A DNA stretch of 54,284 nt from Rikenellaceae bacterium. GTDB lineage: Bacteria > Bacteroidota > Bacteroidia > Bacteroidales > Rikenellaceae. The position numbers and the translations under genes were made by a program. Below the pieces are notes generated by a model, which did not search any database, had not been told where the DNA came from, and saw nothing but the letters and a program-made list of their open reading frames with translations. Positions 8,918 through 16,613 of this stretch are shown here, piece by piece. How positions within the stretch are numbered: the first letter of the stretch is position 1; every line of letters begins with the position of its first letter. The DNA lies in NCBI GenBank assembly GCA_017415005.1, contig JAFQJK010000099.1:1-54284 (forward strand), read 5' to 3'.

Positions 8918-10318
8918 ATGATCCTCGGATACATCATAACCGCCCTGCTGCTGGCCACTTTCACGGCCGTGGCCCCCGACAGGCGCATGGCCCGCTGCCC
9001 GGCCGCGCTGTTCTATGCGGTACAGGCAGCCTTCTTCATCGGAACGGTCACCTACCATGCAGGCGAGACCGTCGCGCAGTTCTTCACCTTCGACGGCCTC
9101 GGCCTGCTCTTCTTCGGGCTGATGACCGTGATCGCCCCGGCCGCGTTCTATGCCGGCAACCGCTATCTCGATCGTGAGACGCTGCGCCAGTACAAGCTCT
9201 ACAACATCTCGATGATGCTGCTCTGCGTCTCGATCGCGGGCGTCTACTTCGCCAATCACCTGGCCGTGACATGGATCTTCCTCGAAGCGACGACGCTCTG
9301 CACGGCCGGCCTCGTCTACCACCGCCGCAGCACACGCAGCCTCGAAGCGACATGGAAATACATCTTCGTCTGCTCGACAGGCATCGCCATCGCCTATCTC
9401 GGCATCCTGCTGCTAAGCACCGTGGCCGAGGGGGGCGACCTCTCGTACGCCACGCTGCGCGAGACGGTGGCCTCGGGCAATCCGCTCTTCGTCAAGCTCG
9501 CGTTCCTGTTCATCGTGGTCGGATACAGCTGCAAACTCGAGATATTCCCGCTCTACACGATCGGCATCGACGCCAACTATGCGGCGCCGGCCCCGGCCTC
9601 GGCGCTGATCTCGACGGCGCTGGTCAACGCCGGATTCGTCGCCGTGCTGCGCGTCTACCGCGTTGTCGAAGCCTCGCCGGTCTTCGCCTGGGCCTGCCAC
9701 GTGCTGGTCGCGGCCGGCGTCCTCTCCCTGCTGGTCGGCGCGCTCTACCTGCGGCGGACGAACCACTACAAACGCCTGCTGGCCTATTCGACCGTCGAGA
9801 ACATGGGACTCGCCACGCTGATGCTGGGCCTGGGCAGCGGCGCAGCCTGGGCCGCCGTGCTCCACGCCGCGGGACACGCGCTGCTCAAGTCGGGCCTCTT
9901 CATCCAGACCGCGCAGGTCGGCAAGGCTTACGGCAGCTACCGCATCAACCGCCTCGGCGACTATATGCGGGTCAACCGTGCCGGAGCCGTCGCCCTGCTG
10001 CTCGGCGTACTGGGGCTCACCGCTTTCCCGCCCTCGGTGCTGTTCATCTCCGAGCTGGCCCTGTTCCGCGAGCTGTTCGGCCAGCACATCTGGTGGCTGG
10101 CCATCGTGGTCGTGCTGCTGGTCTGCGTGGTGATGTACAGCCTATGGGGCCGTCTGGCAAGGCTCTGCTACAAACCGGGGGGACATCCCGCCGACCGGGC
10201 GGCGATCAGCCCGGCCGCGACCTGGGTCGGATTCGTGCTGATCCTGCTCGCGCTGGCCGCCGGAGTCTGCCTGCCCCAGTCTGTCTTTGAACTTCTAACT
10301 GCAATAACCGCCGGCTGA
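8918..10318 (+). CDS. hyfF: HyfF-like proton-translocating membrane subunit (NuoN/L family)
   Basis: A 466-residue antiporter-like membrane protein, the second of this type in the operon. It has the NHYKRLLAYSTVENMG loop and EIFPLYTIGIDANYAAPAPASALIST, equivalent to the WLPxAHxxAPxPISA region of the family. The His that normally follows the Ala in that motif is replaced (DANYAAP), as is usual in HyfF. A HyfD homologue is absent, so the arm has two rather than three antiporter-like subunits. Its stop overlaps the next start by one base. Confidence 0.9.
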   Translation: MILGYIITALLLATFTAVAPDRRMARCPAALFYAVQAAFFIGTVTYHAGETVAQFFTFDGLGLLFFGLMTVIAPAAFYAGNRYLDRETLRQYKLYNISMMLLCVSIAGVYFANHLAVTWIFLEATTLCTAGLVYHRRSTRSLEATWKYIFVCSTGIAIAYLGILLLSTVAEGGDLSYATLRETVASGNPLFVKLAFLFIVVGYSCKLEIFPLYTIGIDANYAAPAPASALISTALVNAGFVAVLRVYRVVEASPVFAWACHVLVAAGVLSLLVGALYLRRTNHYKRLLAYSTVENMGLATLMLGLGSGAAWAAVLHAAGHALLKSGLFIQTAQVGKAYGSYRINRLGDYMRVNRAGAVALLLGVLGLTAFPPSVLFISELALFRELFGQHIWWLAIVVVLLVCVVMYSLWGRLARLCYKPGGHPADRAAISPAATWVGFVLILLALAAGVCLPQSVFELLTAITAG

Positions 10319-11829
10319 TGGAAAATTTTACGATCCTGCATAACGGCTCGGGGCCCGTCGCGCTGCACAGCATCCCCTGCACCGACTACGCCCCATTCCA
10401 CGCCCGGGTAGCCGGGCGTCTCGCGGCAGGCTGCCACTGTGCCCACTATTTTGCCATACCCGGGGCAGGAGACACCCTCATTGTCTTCGCCGTGCTGCTC
10501 GACGACACGGCCCATACGGTCCTGGTGAGCGCCGCCTCGGTCGATCCCGAGACAGCCGTCCCGTCGCTTACGGCCCTGTACCCCGCCATGCATCCTTTCG
10601 AGCGCGACATCGCCGAGACGACCGGCCTGCGCTACACGGACATGCCCTGGGACAAGCCGCTGCGACTCGCGCACGACCGCGCCGACCGCACGCGGACCGT
10701 CGACAACTACCCGTTCTACTCGATCGAGGGCGAGGCGCTGCACGAGGTCAACGTCGGCCCGATCCACGCCGGCATCATCGAGCCGGGCGCTTTCCGCTTC
10801 ATCTGCAACGGCGAGCGGGTCCTCCACCTCGAGATCGCGCTCGGATACCAGCACCGCGGAGTCGAAAAGCTGATGACCGCCACCGGCAACCGGTTGCGGC
10901 AGGCGATGCTCGCCGAAGCCATCGCGGGCGACAGCTCCGTCGCACACGGGCGAGCCTTCGCCGCAGCCATCGAGCAGCTCGGCGACGCGCCGGCCAGCAA
11001 CGCACCGGCCCTCGAGCGCACGATCGCTCTCGAAATGGAACGCGTGGCGATGCACCTGGCCGATACGGGCGCCCTCTGCGGCGACATCGGCTACCAGCTC
11101 GGACAGGTGGCCTGCGAAGCGCTGCGCACCGTGACGATCAACACCACGCAGCGTTGGTGCGGCAACCGCTTCGGCAAGGGGCTCGTCCGCCCCGCGGGTA
11201 CCTGGTACCCGCTCACGCCCGAGATCGTCGAACTTATCCGGCACAACATGACCGACGTGAAGCGCCGGTACGGCGAAGTGTCGGCCAACCTCCACGCCAC
11301 ACCCTCGGTGCTGGCCCGCTTCGAGGACTGCGGGCGTCTCGACCCGGCGCAGGCCGCGTCGATCGGGGCCGTCGGTATGGCCGCCCGTGCTTCGGGCCTC
11401 GCGCGTGACCTGCGCGCCTCGCACCCCGCCGACGCATACCCGGAGCTCGGCCACACGCCCGTCACCGAGGAGGCCGGCGACGTAATGGCACGGCTCAATA
11501 TCCGCTGCCGCGAGGTCGCGCAGTCGATCGACCACATCCTCGCGCTGCTCCATGAGGCGTCCGACGGCGGCACGGCCCCTCCGGCGCCCGATCTGGAGCG
11601 GCCCCTGATGCCCTCGGCGCTGGCCGTGGGCCTGGCCGAGGGATGGCGGGGCGAGGTCTGCCATGTGGCGCTGACCGACGCCACAGGCCGGATCGCGCAC
11701 TATAAGATCAAAGACCCTTCGCTCCACAACTGGCTGGCTCTGGCACTGGCCGTCCGCGGCGAGGGCATCTCGGATTTCCCGATCTGCAACAAGAGTTTCA
11801 ACCTCTCCTACTGCGGCCACGACCTGTAG
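10318..11829 (+). CDS. HyfG-like large subunit lacking nickel ligands (Ehr-type, NuoC/NuoD-like fusion)
   Basis: A 503-residue protein with an N-terminal 30-kDa (NuoC-like) part (HPFERDIAETTGL) fused to a 49-kDa/NiFe large-subunit fold (EVNVGPIHAGIIEPGAFRF, YQHRGVEKL). In true hydrogenases an Arg-Val-CGIC motif follows; here the equivalent stretch is EAIAGDSSVAH (about residues 200-210) with no Cys. The C-terminal DPCxxC nickel motif is replaced by SFNLSYCGHDL, the last residues. All four Ni ligands are therefore gone, and hydrogenase activity is not expected. This matches the published class of energy-converting hydrogenase-related complexes of unknown electron donor. NADH oxidation is also unlikely, as no NuoE/F/G homologue is present. 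Confidence 0.88.
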   Translation: MENFTILHNGSGPVALHSIPCTDYAPFHARVAGRLAAGCHCAHYFAIPGAGDTLIVFAVLLDDTAHTVLVSAASVDPETAVPSLTALYPAMHPFERDIAETTGLRYTDMPWDKPLRLAHDRADRTRTVDNYPFYSIEGEALHEVNVGPIHAGIIEPGAFRFICNGERVLHLEIALGYQHRGVEKLMTATGNRLRQAMLAEAIAGDSSVAHGRAFAAAIEQLGDAPASNAPALERTIALEMERVAMHLADTGALCGDIGYQLGQVACEALRTVTINTTQRWCGNRFGKGLVRPAGTWYPLTPEIVELIRHNMTDVKRRYGEVSANLHATPSVLARFEDCGRLDPAQAASIGAVGMAARASGLARDLRASHPADAYPELGHTPVTEEAGDVMARLNIRCREVAQSIDHILALLHEASDGGTAPPAPDLERPLMPSALAVGLAEGWRGEVCHVALTDATGRIAHYKIKDPSLHNWLALALAVRGEGISDFPICNKSFNLSYCGHDL

Positions 11830-11852
11830 GGGATAAAGCCATACGACACGCC

Positions 11853-12737
11853 ATGTTCCGAACCAAATTCCGCGTCCTGCGCAGCCACGGCATCCAGTAC
11901 ATCAAGCGACTGGACGAGGCCGCGCTGCCTGAGATCTTCCGCGGCCGGCCCGTCCTCACGGACCCGGCGGAGGCGGCACATCCCGGCGACCCGCAAAATG
12001 GCGATGCGCCGACACATACCGCCGGTGGCGACGATATATCCGGCCCGGGGGCATGCAACGGCAGCACAACCCGGCCCGGCATGACCCCCGGTGAGCTGGC
12101 CGCCCTCTGTCCGACAGGGGCCATCACGGCCACGCCGTTCAGCCTTGACCTCGGGCGCTGCCTGTTCTGCGGCGAATGCGCCCGACGCGCCCCGCACCTC
12201 ATCCGTTTCACCAACGACTACCACATGGCCGCCAACGACCGCCGGGCGCTCGTCATCACACCGCAGACCACGGCCCTCACGCCCGATCCGGATCTCGTGC
12301 GTCGCGAGATCACGCGCACGTTCGGCCATGCGCTCAAGCTGCGCGAAGTGTGCGCCGGGGGCGAGGGATCGACCGAGATGGAGCTCGGCGCCTCGATGAA
12401 CGTCAATTTCGACTTCGGCCGCTACGGGATCGACTTCACAGCCTCGCCCCGCCATGCCGACGGCCTCGTGCTGACAGGACCCTTCACGGAGAACATGGCC
12501 CGGGCGCTCGAACTGTGCTATGAGGCCATTGCAGAGCCCAAGCTGCTGATCGTAGCCGGCGCCGACGCCATATCGGGCGGCTTGTTCGCCGGCTCGCCGG
12601 CCATCGACCGCCGCTTCCTCGACCGCGTCGCTCCGGATCTTTACCTCCCGGGGAATCCGGTACACCCGCTCACCTTCATTCACGGGGTCATGGCCCTCAC
12701 GGGCCGCCCCTTCACCGGAAAAAAACGAAAACGATGA
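11853..12737 (+). CDS. Fused ferredoxin-like/HyfI-like small subunit with degenerate cluster sites
   Basis: A 294-residue protein joining a HyfH-type ferredoxin part to a HyfI/NuoB-like small subunit. The ferredoxin part keeps Cys86 (CPTGAI) plus Cys103, 106 and 109 (CLFCGEC), enough for one [4Fe-4S] cluster. The first three Cys of the other site and its partner (Ala113, in CARRAP) are missing. A Gly/Ala/Pro-rich stretch of about 40 residues (near 40-80) replaces the region where they would be. In the small-subunit part DFGRYGIDFTASPRHADGLVLTGP is well conserved. Its cluster ligands are not: CxxC is CAGG (Cys167 only), GxC is GAD (Asp238) and PGC is PGN (Asn268). The stop overlaps the next start (ATGA). 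Confidence 0.85.
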   Translation: MFRTKFRVLRSHGIQYIKRLDEAALPEIFRGRPVLTDPAEAAHPGDPQNGDAPTHTAGGDDISGPGACNGSTTRPGMTPGELAALCPTGAITATPFSLDLGRCLFCGECARRAPHLIRFTNDYHMAANDRRALVITPQTTALTPDPDLVRREITRTFGHALKLREVCAGGEGSTEMELGASMNVNFDFGRYGIDFTASPRHADGLVLTGPFTENMARALELCYEAIAEPKLLIVAGADAISGGLFAGSPAIDRRFLDRVAPDLYLPGNPVHPLTFIHGVMALTGRPFTGKKRKR

Positions 12738-13450
12738 ACACGCGATACCCCTTCCGCCGCCCCGTGCGCCGCGCCACCGAAAGCGGATCAGGAACGCCTG
12801 CGCCGGCACAGCCGGACAATCGGCCTGCCGCAGCAGGGCCAGGCACCGAAGCCCGTGGAGGTAGTACCGGAACGGACCTCGCGGCGACTGCGGATACAGG
12901 GGGGACACCCCCGACGGCACAGGACTCCTCCTACGGCGCCATCTTCTGGACCTTCTTCAAGATCGGGCTGTTCACCTTCGGCGGAGGGTATGCGATGATC
13001 CCGCTGATCGAGCGGGAGATCATCGACCGGCGCGGCTGGATCGAGAAGCAGAACTTCCTGGAACTGCTTACCGTCGCGCAATCCGCACCGGGACCCATCG
13101 CGCTCAACACTTCGGTGTTCGTGGGGTATAAGATCAGGGGCGTCAGGGGAGCCACCTCGGCCATCCTGGGTGCCATTACCCCGTCGTTCTTCATCATCCT
13201 GGCAGTGGCGATGTTCTTCGCGTCGATCAAGGACAACCGGTACGTCGAGGCGGCGTTCAAGGGTATGCGCCCGGCCGTCGTCGCGCTGATCGCCGCTCCG
13301 ATATACAACCTGGCCAAAGGGCTGGGGTGGTGGCGCATTCTGATCGCCGCGGTCGCCGCTTTCATCGTCTGGTATTTCAGCGTCTCGCCGATCTACATGA
13401 TCATCATCGGCGCCGTGGCCGGCCTCACCTATTCGTTCATCCGCAAATAA
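12734..13450 (+). CDS. chrA: Chromate transporter family protein, half-size (first of pair)
   Basis: A 238-residue membrane protein of the CHR family. The core starts near residue 72 with FWTFFKIGLFTFGGGYAMIP and contains VAQSAPGPIALNTSVFVG, the two family signatures. Short CHR proteins come as pairs that together equal one full-length ChrA. The first 70 residues are Arg/Ala/Gly/Thr-rich, probably disordered, and not part of the family fold; a start closer to the core cannot be excluded. The gene overlaps the preceding complex subunit by four bases and precedes its partner by six. The family exports chromate in some bacteria; the natural substrate here is unknown. Confidence 0.9.
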   Translation: MNTRYPFRRPVRRATESGSGTPAPAQPDNRPAAAGPGTEARGGSTGTDLAATADTGGTPPTAQDSSYGAIFWTFFKIGLFTFGGGYAMIPLIEREIIDRRGWIEKQNFLELLTVAQSAPGPIALNTSVFVGYKIRGVRGATSAILGAITPSFFIILAVAMFFASIKDNRYVEAAFKGMRPAVVALIAAPIYNLAKGLGWWRILIAAVAAFIVWYFSVSPIYMIIIGAVAGLTYSFIRK

Positions 13451-13456
13451 CCCGAC

Positions 13457-13981
13457 ATGATCTACCTGCAGCTTTTCTACACCTATCTCAAAATCGGATT
13501 TTTCGGCTTCGGCGGCGGCTATGCCATGCTCTCGCTCATCCAGCACGAGGTGGTCGAGAACAACCAGTGGATCACCAACAACGAGCTGGCCGACATCATC
13601 GCCATCTCGCAGATGACCCCGGGCCCGATCGCCATCAACAGCGCCACCTATATCGGCTATGTGGCCACGGGCAACGTCTGGGGCTCGCTGCTGGCCACCG
13701 TCGCCGTATGCACGCCCGCCATGTCGGTCATGCTGCTGCTCACCAAGTTCTACCTCAAGTTGCGGGGCAACCGCACGATGGCCCTCACGATCGAGGGCAT
13801 GAAACCGATGATGATCGGCATGATCGGCGCCTCGGCTCTGCTGCTGCTCACCCCGGCCACGTTCATCGACTGGATCAGCTGGGCCGTGTTCGGAGCCTGC
13901 TTCGTCGCTTCGATCCTCAAGGTCAACCCGATTCTGCTGATCGTCCTCTCGGGCGTCGCCGGCCTGCTGATCTACCTCTGA
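13457..13981 (+). CDS. chrA: Chromate transporter family protein, half-size (second of pair)
   Basis: A 174-residue membrane protein with the same two CHR signatures: YLKIGFFGFGGGYAMLSLI at the N-terminus and ISQMTPGPIAINSATYIGY in the middle. It is the natural partner of the preceding gene, and the two half-size domains would form one antiparallel transporter. It is the last gene of the operon; a strong hairpin follows 75 bases on. Confidence 0.9.
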   Translation: MIYLQLFYTYLKIGFFGFGGGYAMLSLIQHEVVENNQWITNNELADIIAISQMTPGPIAINSATYIGYVATGNVWGSLLATVAVCTPAMSVMLLLTKFYLKLRGNRTMALTIEGMKPMMIGMIGASALLLLTPATFIDWISWAVFGACFVASILKVNPILLIVLSGVAGLLIYL

Positions 13982-14055
13982 CCGGGCCCGGGGAAGACGA
14001 CCTCCAAAGACCATAGATGGCAGAGTGGCCCGGAACATAAAGGAAACGAAAACAA

Positions 14056-14087
14056 CCGGGCCGTATTTCGAATGAAATACGGCCCGG
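14056..14087. terminator. Bidirectional terminator-like hairpin
   Basis: A perfect 14-bp inverted repeat (arms 14056-14069 and 14074-14087) with loop GAAT lies between the convergent chrA and yidD genes. AAAACAA on its left gives a U-rich tract on the minus strand; the right side has only CTT. It is best placed to end the yidD transcript and probably also the complex operon. Confidence 0.8.
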
Positions 14088-14111
14088 CTTATGGTATACA
14101 ACGAACGGGGT

Positions 14112-14384
14112 TTACGGAACCGGATCGTACCCGCTGCCGCCCCACGGATGACACGAGAGCAGCCGACGGACCGACAGCCACCCGCCACGCAGCAGCCCGT
14201 GCTTGCGCAGCGCCTCGAGGCAGTACTGCGAGCAGGTCGGCGTATAACGGCAGGCTGACGGGGTGAACGGCGAGATACAGAGCTGATAGCACTTAATCAG
14301 CAGGACCAGCGGCAGGACCAGCGCCTGCCTGAGCGCCTTTCGCCACCCGCGCGAGGATGTTGAGCAGGGCGTCTTCGATTTCAC
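14112..14384 (-). CDS. yidD: Membrane protein insertion efficiency factor YidD
   Basis: A 90-residue protein with the YidD/haemolytic family signature: [27 protein letters not shown] followed by [24 protein letters not shown], interrupted only by [10 protein letters not shown]. It assists YidC-dependent membrane insertion and has an N-terminal amphipathic or membrane-associated helix. It overlaps rnpA upstream by 92 bases in another frame. The family start could be slightly downstream, at a later hydrophobic segment, because the first 15 residues ([13 protein letters not shown]) are unusual; no other in-frame ATG precedes the core. Confidence 0.93.
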   Translation of the reverse strand: MKSKTPCSTSSRGWRKALRQALVLPLVLLIKCYQLCISPFTPSACRYTPTCSQYCLEALRKHGLLRGGWLSVRRLLSCHPWGGSGYDPVP

Positions 14385-14697
14385 GGTAGGAGAGGATATC
14401 TTTGGAACAATAGATCAGCACAAGGGCTGTCGGAACCTTCAGTCCGGCCAGTTGCGCCTTATTGAGCCGGAAAGCTTCGCGGACCCGCCTTTTGAGCAGG
14501 TTACGCCGCACGGCGCGCTTATGGTACTTCTTACCCACCGAGATCAGCAGCGCCGAAGGCCGACCTGCCCCGCGCGCGGCGACCACGTAGCGGAACGGAT
14601 AGACAAACCCGCCCTCGCGCGCGGCAAACAGCGCAGCAATCTCCGTCCGGCCCGAAAGCCGTTCGGCCCTGGACAGCGTACGGTCGGTCGTTTGCAT
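14293..14697 (-). CDS. rnpA: Ribonuclease P protein component
   Basis: A 134-residue basic protein. The RNR signature is [18 protein letters not shown] near residues 59-76, preceded by the phenylalanine-rich strand FVYPFRYVV. It binds the RNase P RNA and helps process tRNA 5' ends. A Gly/Ala/Pro-rich tail follows the fold, and it is this tail that overlaps yidD. It lies five bases after hemD, an arrangement common in Bacteroidota rather than the rpmH-rnpA order of Proteobacteria. Confidence 0.95.
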   Translation of the reverse strand: MQTTDRTLSRAERLSGRTEIAALFAAREGGFVYPFRYVVAARGAGRPSALLISVGKKYHKRAVRRNLLKRRVREAFRLNKAQLAGLKVPTALVLIYCSKDILSYREIEDALLNILARVAKGAQAGAGPAAGPAD

Positions 14698-14702
14698 CGG
14701 GA

Positions 14703-15644
14703 TCAGGCTTTGGAAAGCGTGGTCTTGCCCGCCGGTGCAGCTTTGCAGGCACTGGTTGCCGACTGGGCTCTGGAACCGGCCTTGGCCGCCGTCCTGGCCG
14801 CTGCGGCCTTCTTGGCCCGGGCCCGCTTGAGCGAAGCCTCCTGGGCCTTAATGAACTCGTCGGAGGCTTTCTTGCCGTCGAGCACCACCGGGGCGGGCAT
14901 TTCACCGCCATGCACCTTCTTGATAAACAACTCGATAGCCTTGGTCATCGACGGTGCCTCGGGCGTCGGCGCCATGACGTTCACCGTCAGGCCGGCGGCG
15001 ATGGCCGCGCGTGCCGTACCCTCGCCGAAAGTGGCGATCAGCGGCAGGTCGGCGGTACCGAACGCCGCAGTGAGCGTCGCGATCTCCGACGGGCTGTAGA
15101 AGACCATCATATCGAGCTTCTTCGGCTCGACATCGCCCAGATCGGTGCTCACGGTGCGCGACAGGATGACCTTCGAATAGGTCAGCTTCAGCTTCTGAAG
15201 CGCCTGCGGCAGCTCGGGCTTGTGCGGCTCGGCGAGCGTCAGCAAGAACTTCTCCTCCTTATGCTTGAGAATCAGCTCGATCAGATTCTCGAACGTCCCG
15301 TTGGCAAAGAAAATCTTGCGCTTACGGTACACGATATACTTCTGTAGGTAGAGCGCGACGGCCTCCGTATTGCAGAAATACTTCATCGTCTCGGGAATCG
15401 TGATGCGCGCCTCCTCGCATATCTTGAAGAAGTGATCGATCGTCGCGCGGCTCGTGAAGATCACGGCGCTATGATCGAGTATTTCGATGCGCTGGCTCCG
15501 GAACTCCTTAAGGCTCAAGCGCTCGATCCGGATAAAGGGATGGAAAACGATCTTCGCGCTGTACTTCTGGATGATTTCGTGATAAGGCGACTTCTCCGCC
15601 ACGACGGGCGCGGGCTGAGAGACGAGAATATTCTTAATCTTCAA
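14703..15644 (-). CDS. hemD: Uroporphyrinogen-III synthase
   Basis: A 313-residue HemD-family protein. N-terminal KNILVSQPAP and the later MVFYSPSEIATL and IATFGEGTARAAIAAGL segments match the two-domain synthase fold that closes and flips ring D of hydroxymethylbilane. The last 45 residues are an Ala/Lys-rich tail (RAKKAAAARTAAKAGS) that is not part of the fold and is probably disordered. Other haem genes are not in the window. The gene is followed by rnpA and yidD and may have its own promoter inside the upstream DUF4271 gene. Confidence 0.88.
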   Translation of the reverse strand: MKIKNILVSQPAPVVAEKSPYHEIIQKYSAKIVFHPFIRIERLSLKEFRSQRIEILDHSAVIFTSRATIDHFFKICEEARITIPETMKYFCNTEAVALYLQKYIVYRKRKIFFANGTFENLIELILKHKEEKFLLTLAEPHKPELPQALQKLKLTYSKVILSRTVSTDLGDVEPKKLDMMVFYSPSEIATLTAAFGTADLPLIATFGEGTARAAIAAGLTVNVMAPTPEAPSMTKAIELFIKKVHGGEMPAPVVLDGKKASDEFIKAQEASLKRARAKKAAAARTAAKAGSRAQSATSACKAAPAGKTTLSKA

Positions 15645-15674
15645 GGCGTAAAGTTTTGTTATAAGCTGATCGGT

Positions 15675-16490
15675 TTAGAGATTCCGCACGATCGCCAGCA
15701 CAAAAAAGCTGACTGGAAACCATTCTACGGCACAAAGGTACAAAAACCAATTCAATATTGAAACTCCCCGCCGGGCAAAGAAAACGTAGCTGCGGACGAA
15801 AAACAGAAGCAGGAGCCCGGCCACGACCACACTGCCGCCGGCAGCGAAGACCGCTTCGCCGGCCCCGGGACTGAGGCAGAAGACGAGCAGCGGGGTGAGC
15901 AGTACGACGGCCGTGGCATTGAGCACCCGGCGCATGTAAAGCAGCGGCCCGATCGTCCCCGTATCGCGCGTGACAGCCCCGATCAGCCCGATGGCTACGC
16001 GTTGGCAAACCTCTACCAACGCCACGGCGACAGCCACGAAAACCACCATCCATTGCACCGCCCACGGGGGCAGCGCAGCCGTCACGGGGATGCCCCAGAT
16101 CATATCGACCGCCTTCACGATAGCCATGCTGTAAACCCAGACACCCAACCCGCCCATCAGCCTGAGGAACACCCGGAAAAAGAACGTCTGCTCGGCATAG
16201 ACCTTCTCGGCATAGGCCTTGTTGTGCATCAGCCTGAGGAGCGAGAGGATACACCCGCGGTAATAATAGATCACGAAACAATAGGCGGCCAGCAGCGCCA
16301 CGAGCGACACCTCGAACGGCAAGTTGTGCACGAGCGAGACAGTGTCCACGGGCCCTACCTCCATCACGGGCGCCGGCGGGGGCAGCATCGCAGCCACCCG
16401 ATCGAGATGACCGGAAGCATAGTCCGGCAAGAAAGATAGGCTGTCGCCTGTTACGGGATACATTGATCGTTCATTAATCGTAAAGTCCAT
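15675..16490 (-). CDS. DUF4271 membrane protein
   Basis: A 271-residue membrane protein with about seven hydrophobic helices (FEVSLVALLAAYCFVIYYY, WAVQWMVVFVAVAVALVE, VLNATAVVLLTPLLVFCL and others). The C-terminal NWFLYLCAVEWFPVSFFVL and its place directly upstream of hemD fit DUF4271, a Bacteroidota-specific family of unknown function. The soluble N-terminus has no signal peptide. A second ATG at 16463 is an alternative start. The family call rests on synteny and C-terminal pattern; function is unknown. Confidence 0.75.
   Translation of the reverse strand: MDFTINERSMYPVTGDSLSFLPDYASGHLDRVAAMLPPPAPVMEVGPVDTVSLVHNLPFEVSLVALLAAYCFVIYYYRGCILSLLRLMHNKAYAEKVYAEQTFFFRVFLRLMGGLGVWVYSMAIVKAVDMIWGIPVTAALPPWAVQWMVVFVAVAVALVEVCQRVAIGLIGAVTRDTGTIGPLLYMRRVLNATAVVLLTPLLVFCLSPGAGEAVFAAGGSVVVAGLLLLFFVRSYVFFARRGVSILNWFLYLCAVEWFPVSFFVLAIVRNL
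15733..15740 (-). promoter_or_regulatory. Probable internal promoter for hemD-rnpA-yidD
   Basis: The minus strand reads TACCTTTG at 15740-15733, a perfect -7 box inside the 3' end of the DUF4271 gene, in an AT-rich patch. A TTTC about 21 bases upstream may serve as a weak -33 element. The leader to hemD would be about 80 nt. Confidence 0.5.
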
Positions 16491-16613
16491 GCGCCGCAGC
16501 GCCTCTATCCTCGGCCTGCACCTGCTCGGCCTGTCATAAAACAGGCACCTTCGCCCGTCCCATCAAACGCCGGCACAGCCGCCGGTGTGTCCGGCCACCC
16601 TGCCGGCAGCGCC

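Noticed and set aside
10921-10935. Reading the HyfG-like protein as a working NiFe hydrogenase
   Set aside because: Both CxxC nickel motifs are absent, and single-base errors could not restore all four Cys.
10168-11820. A 550-codon open frame antisense to the HyfG-like gene, and similar long antisense frames at 342-2099, 2287-4131, 17966-20200 and 26391-27788
   Set aside because: GC-rich codons leave few stops on the opposite strand; the translations are His/Arg/Gly-rich with no family motif, and the sense genes are conserved.
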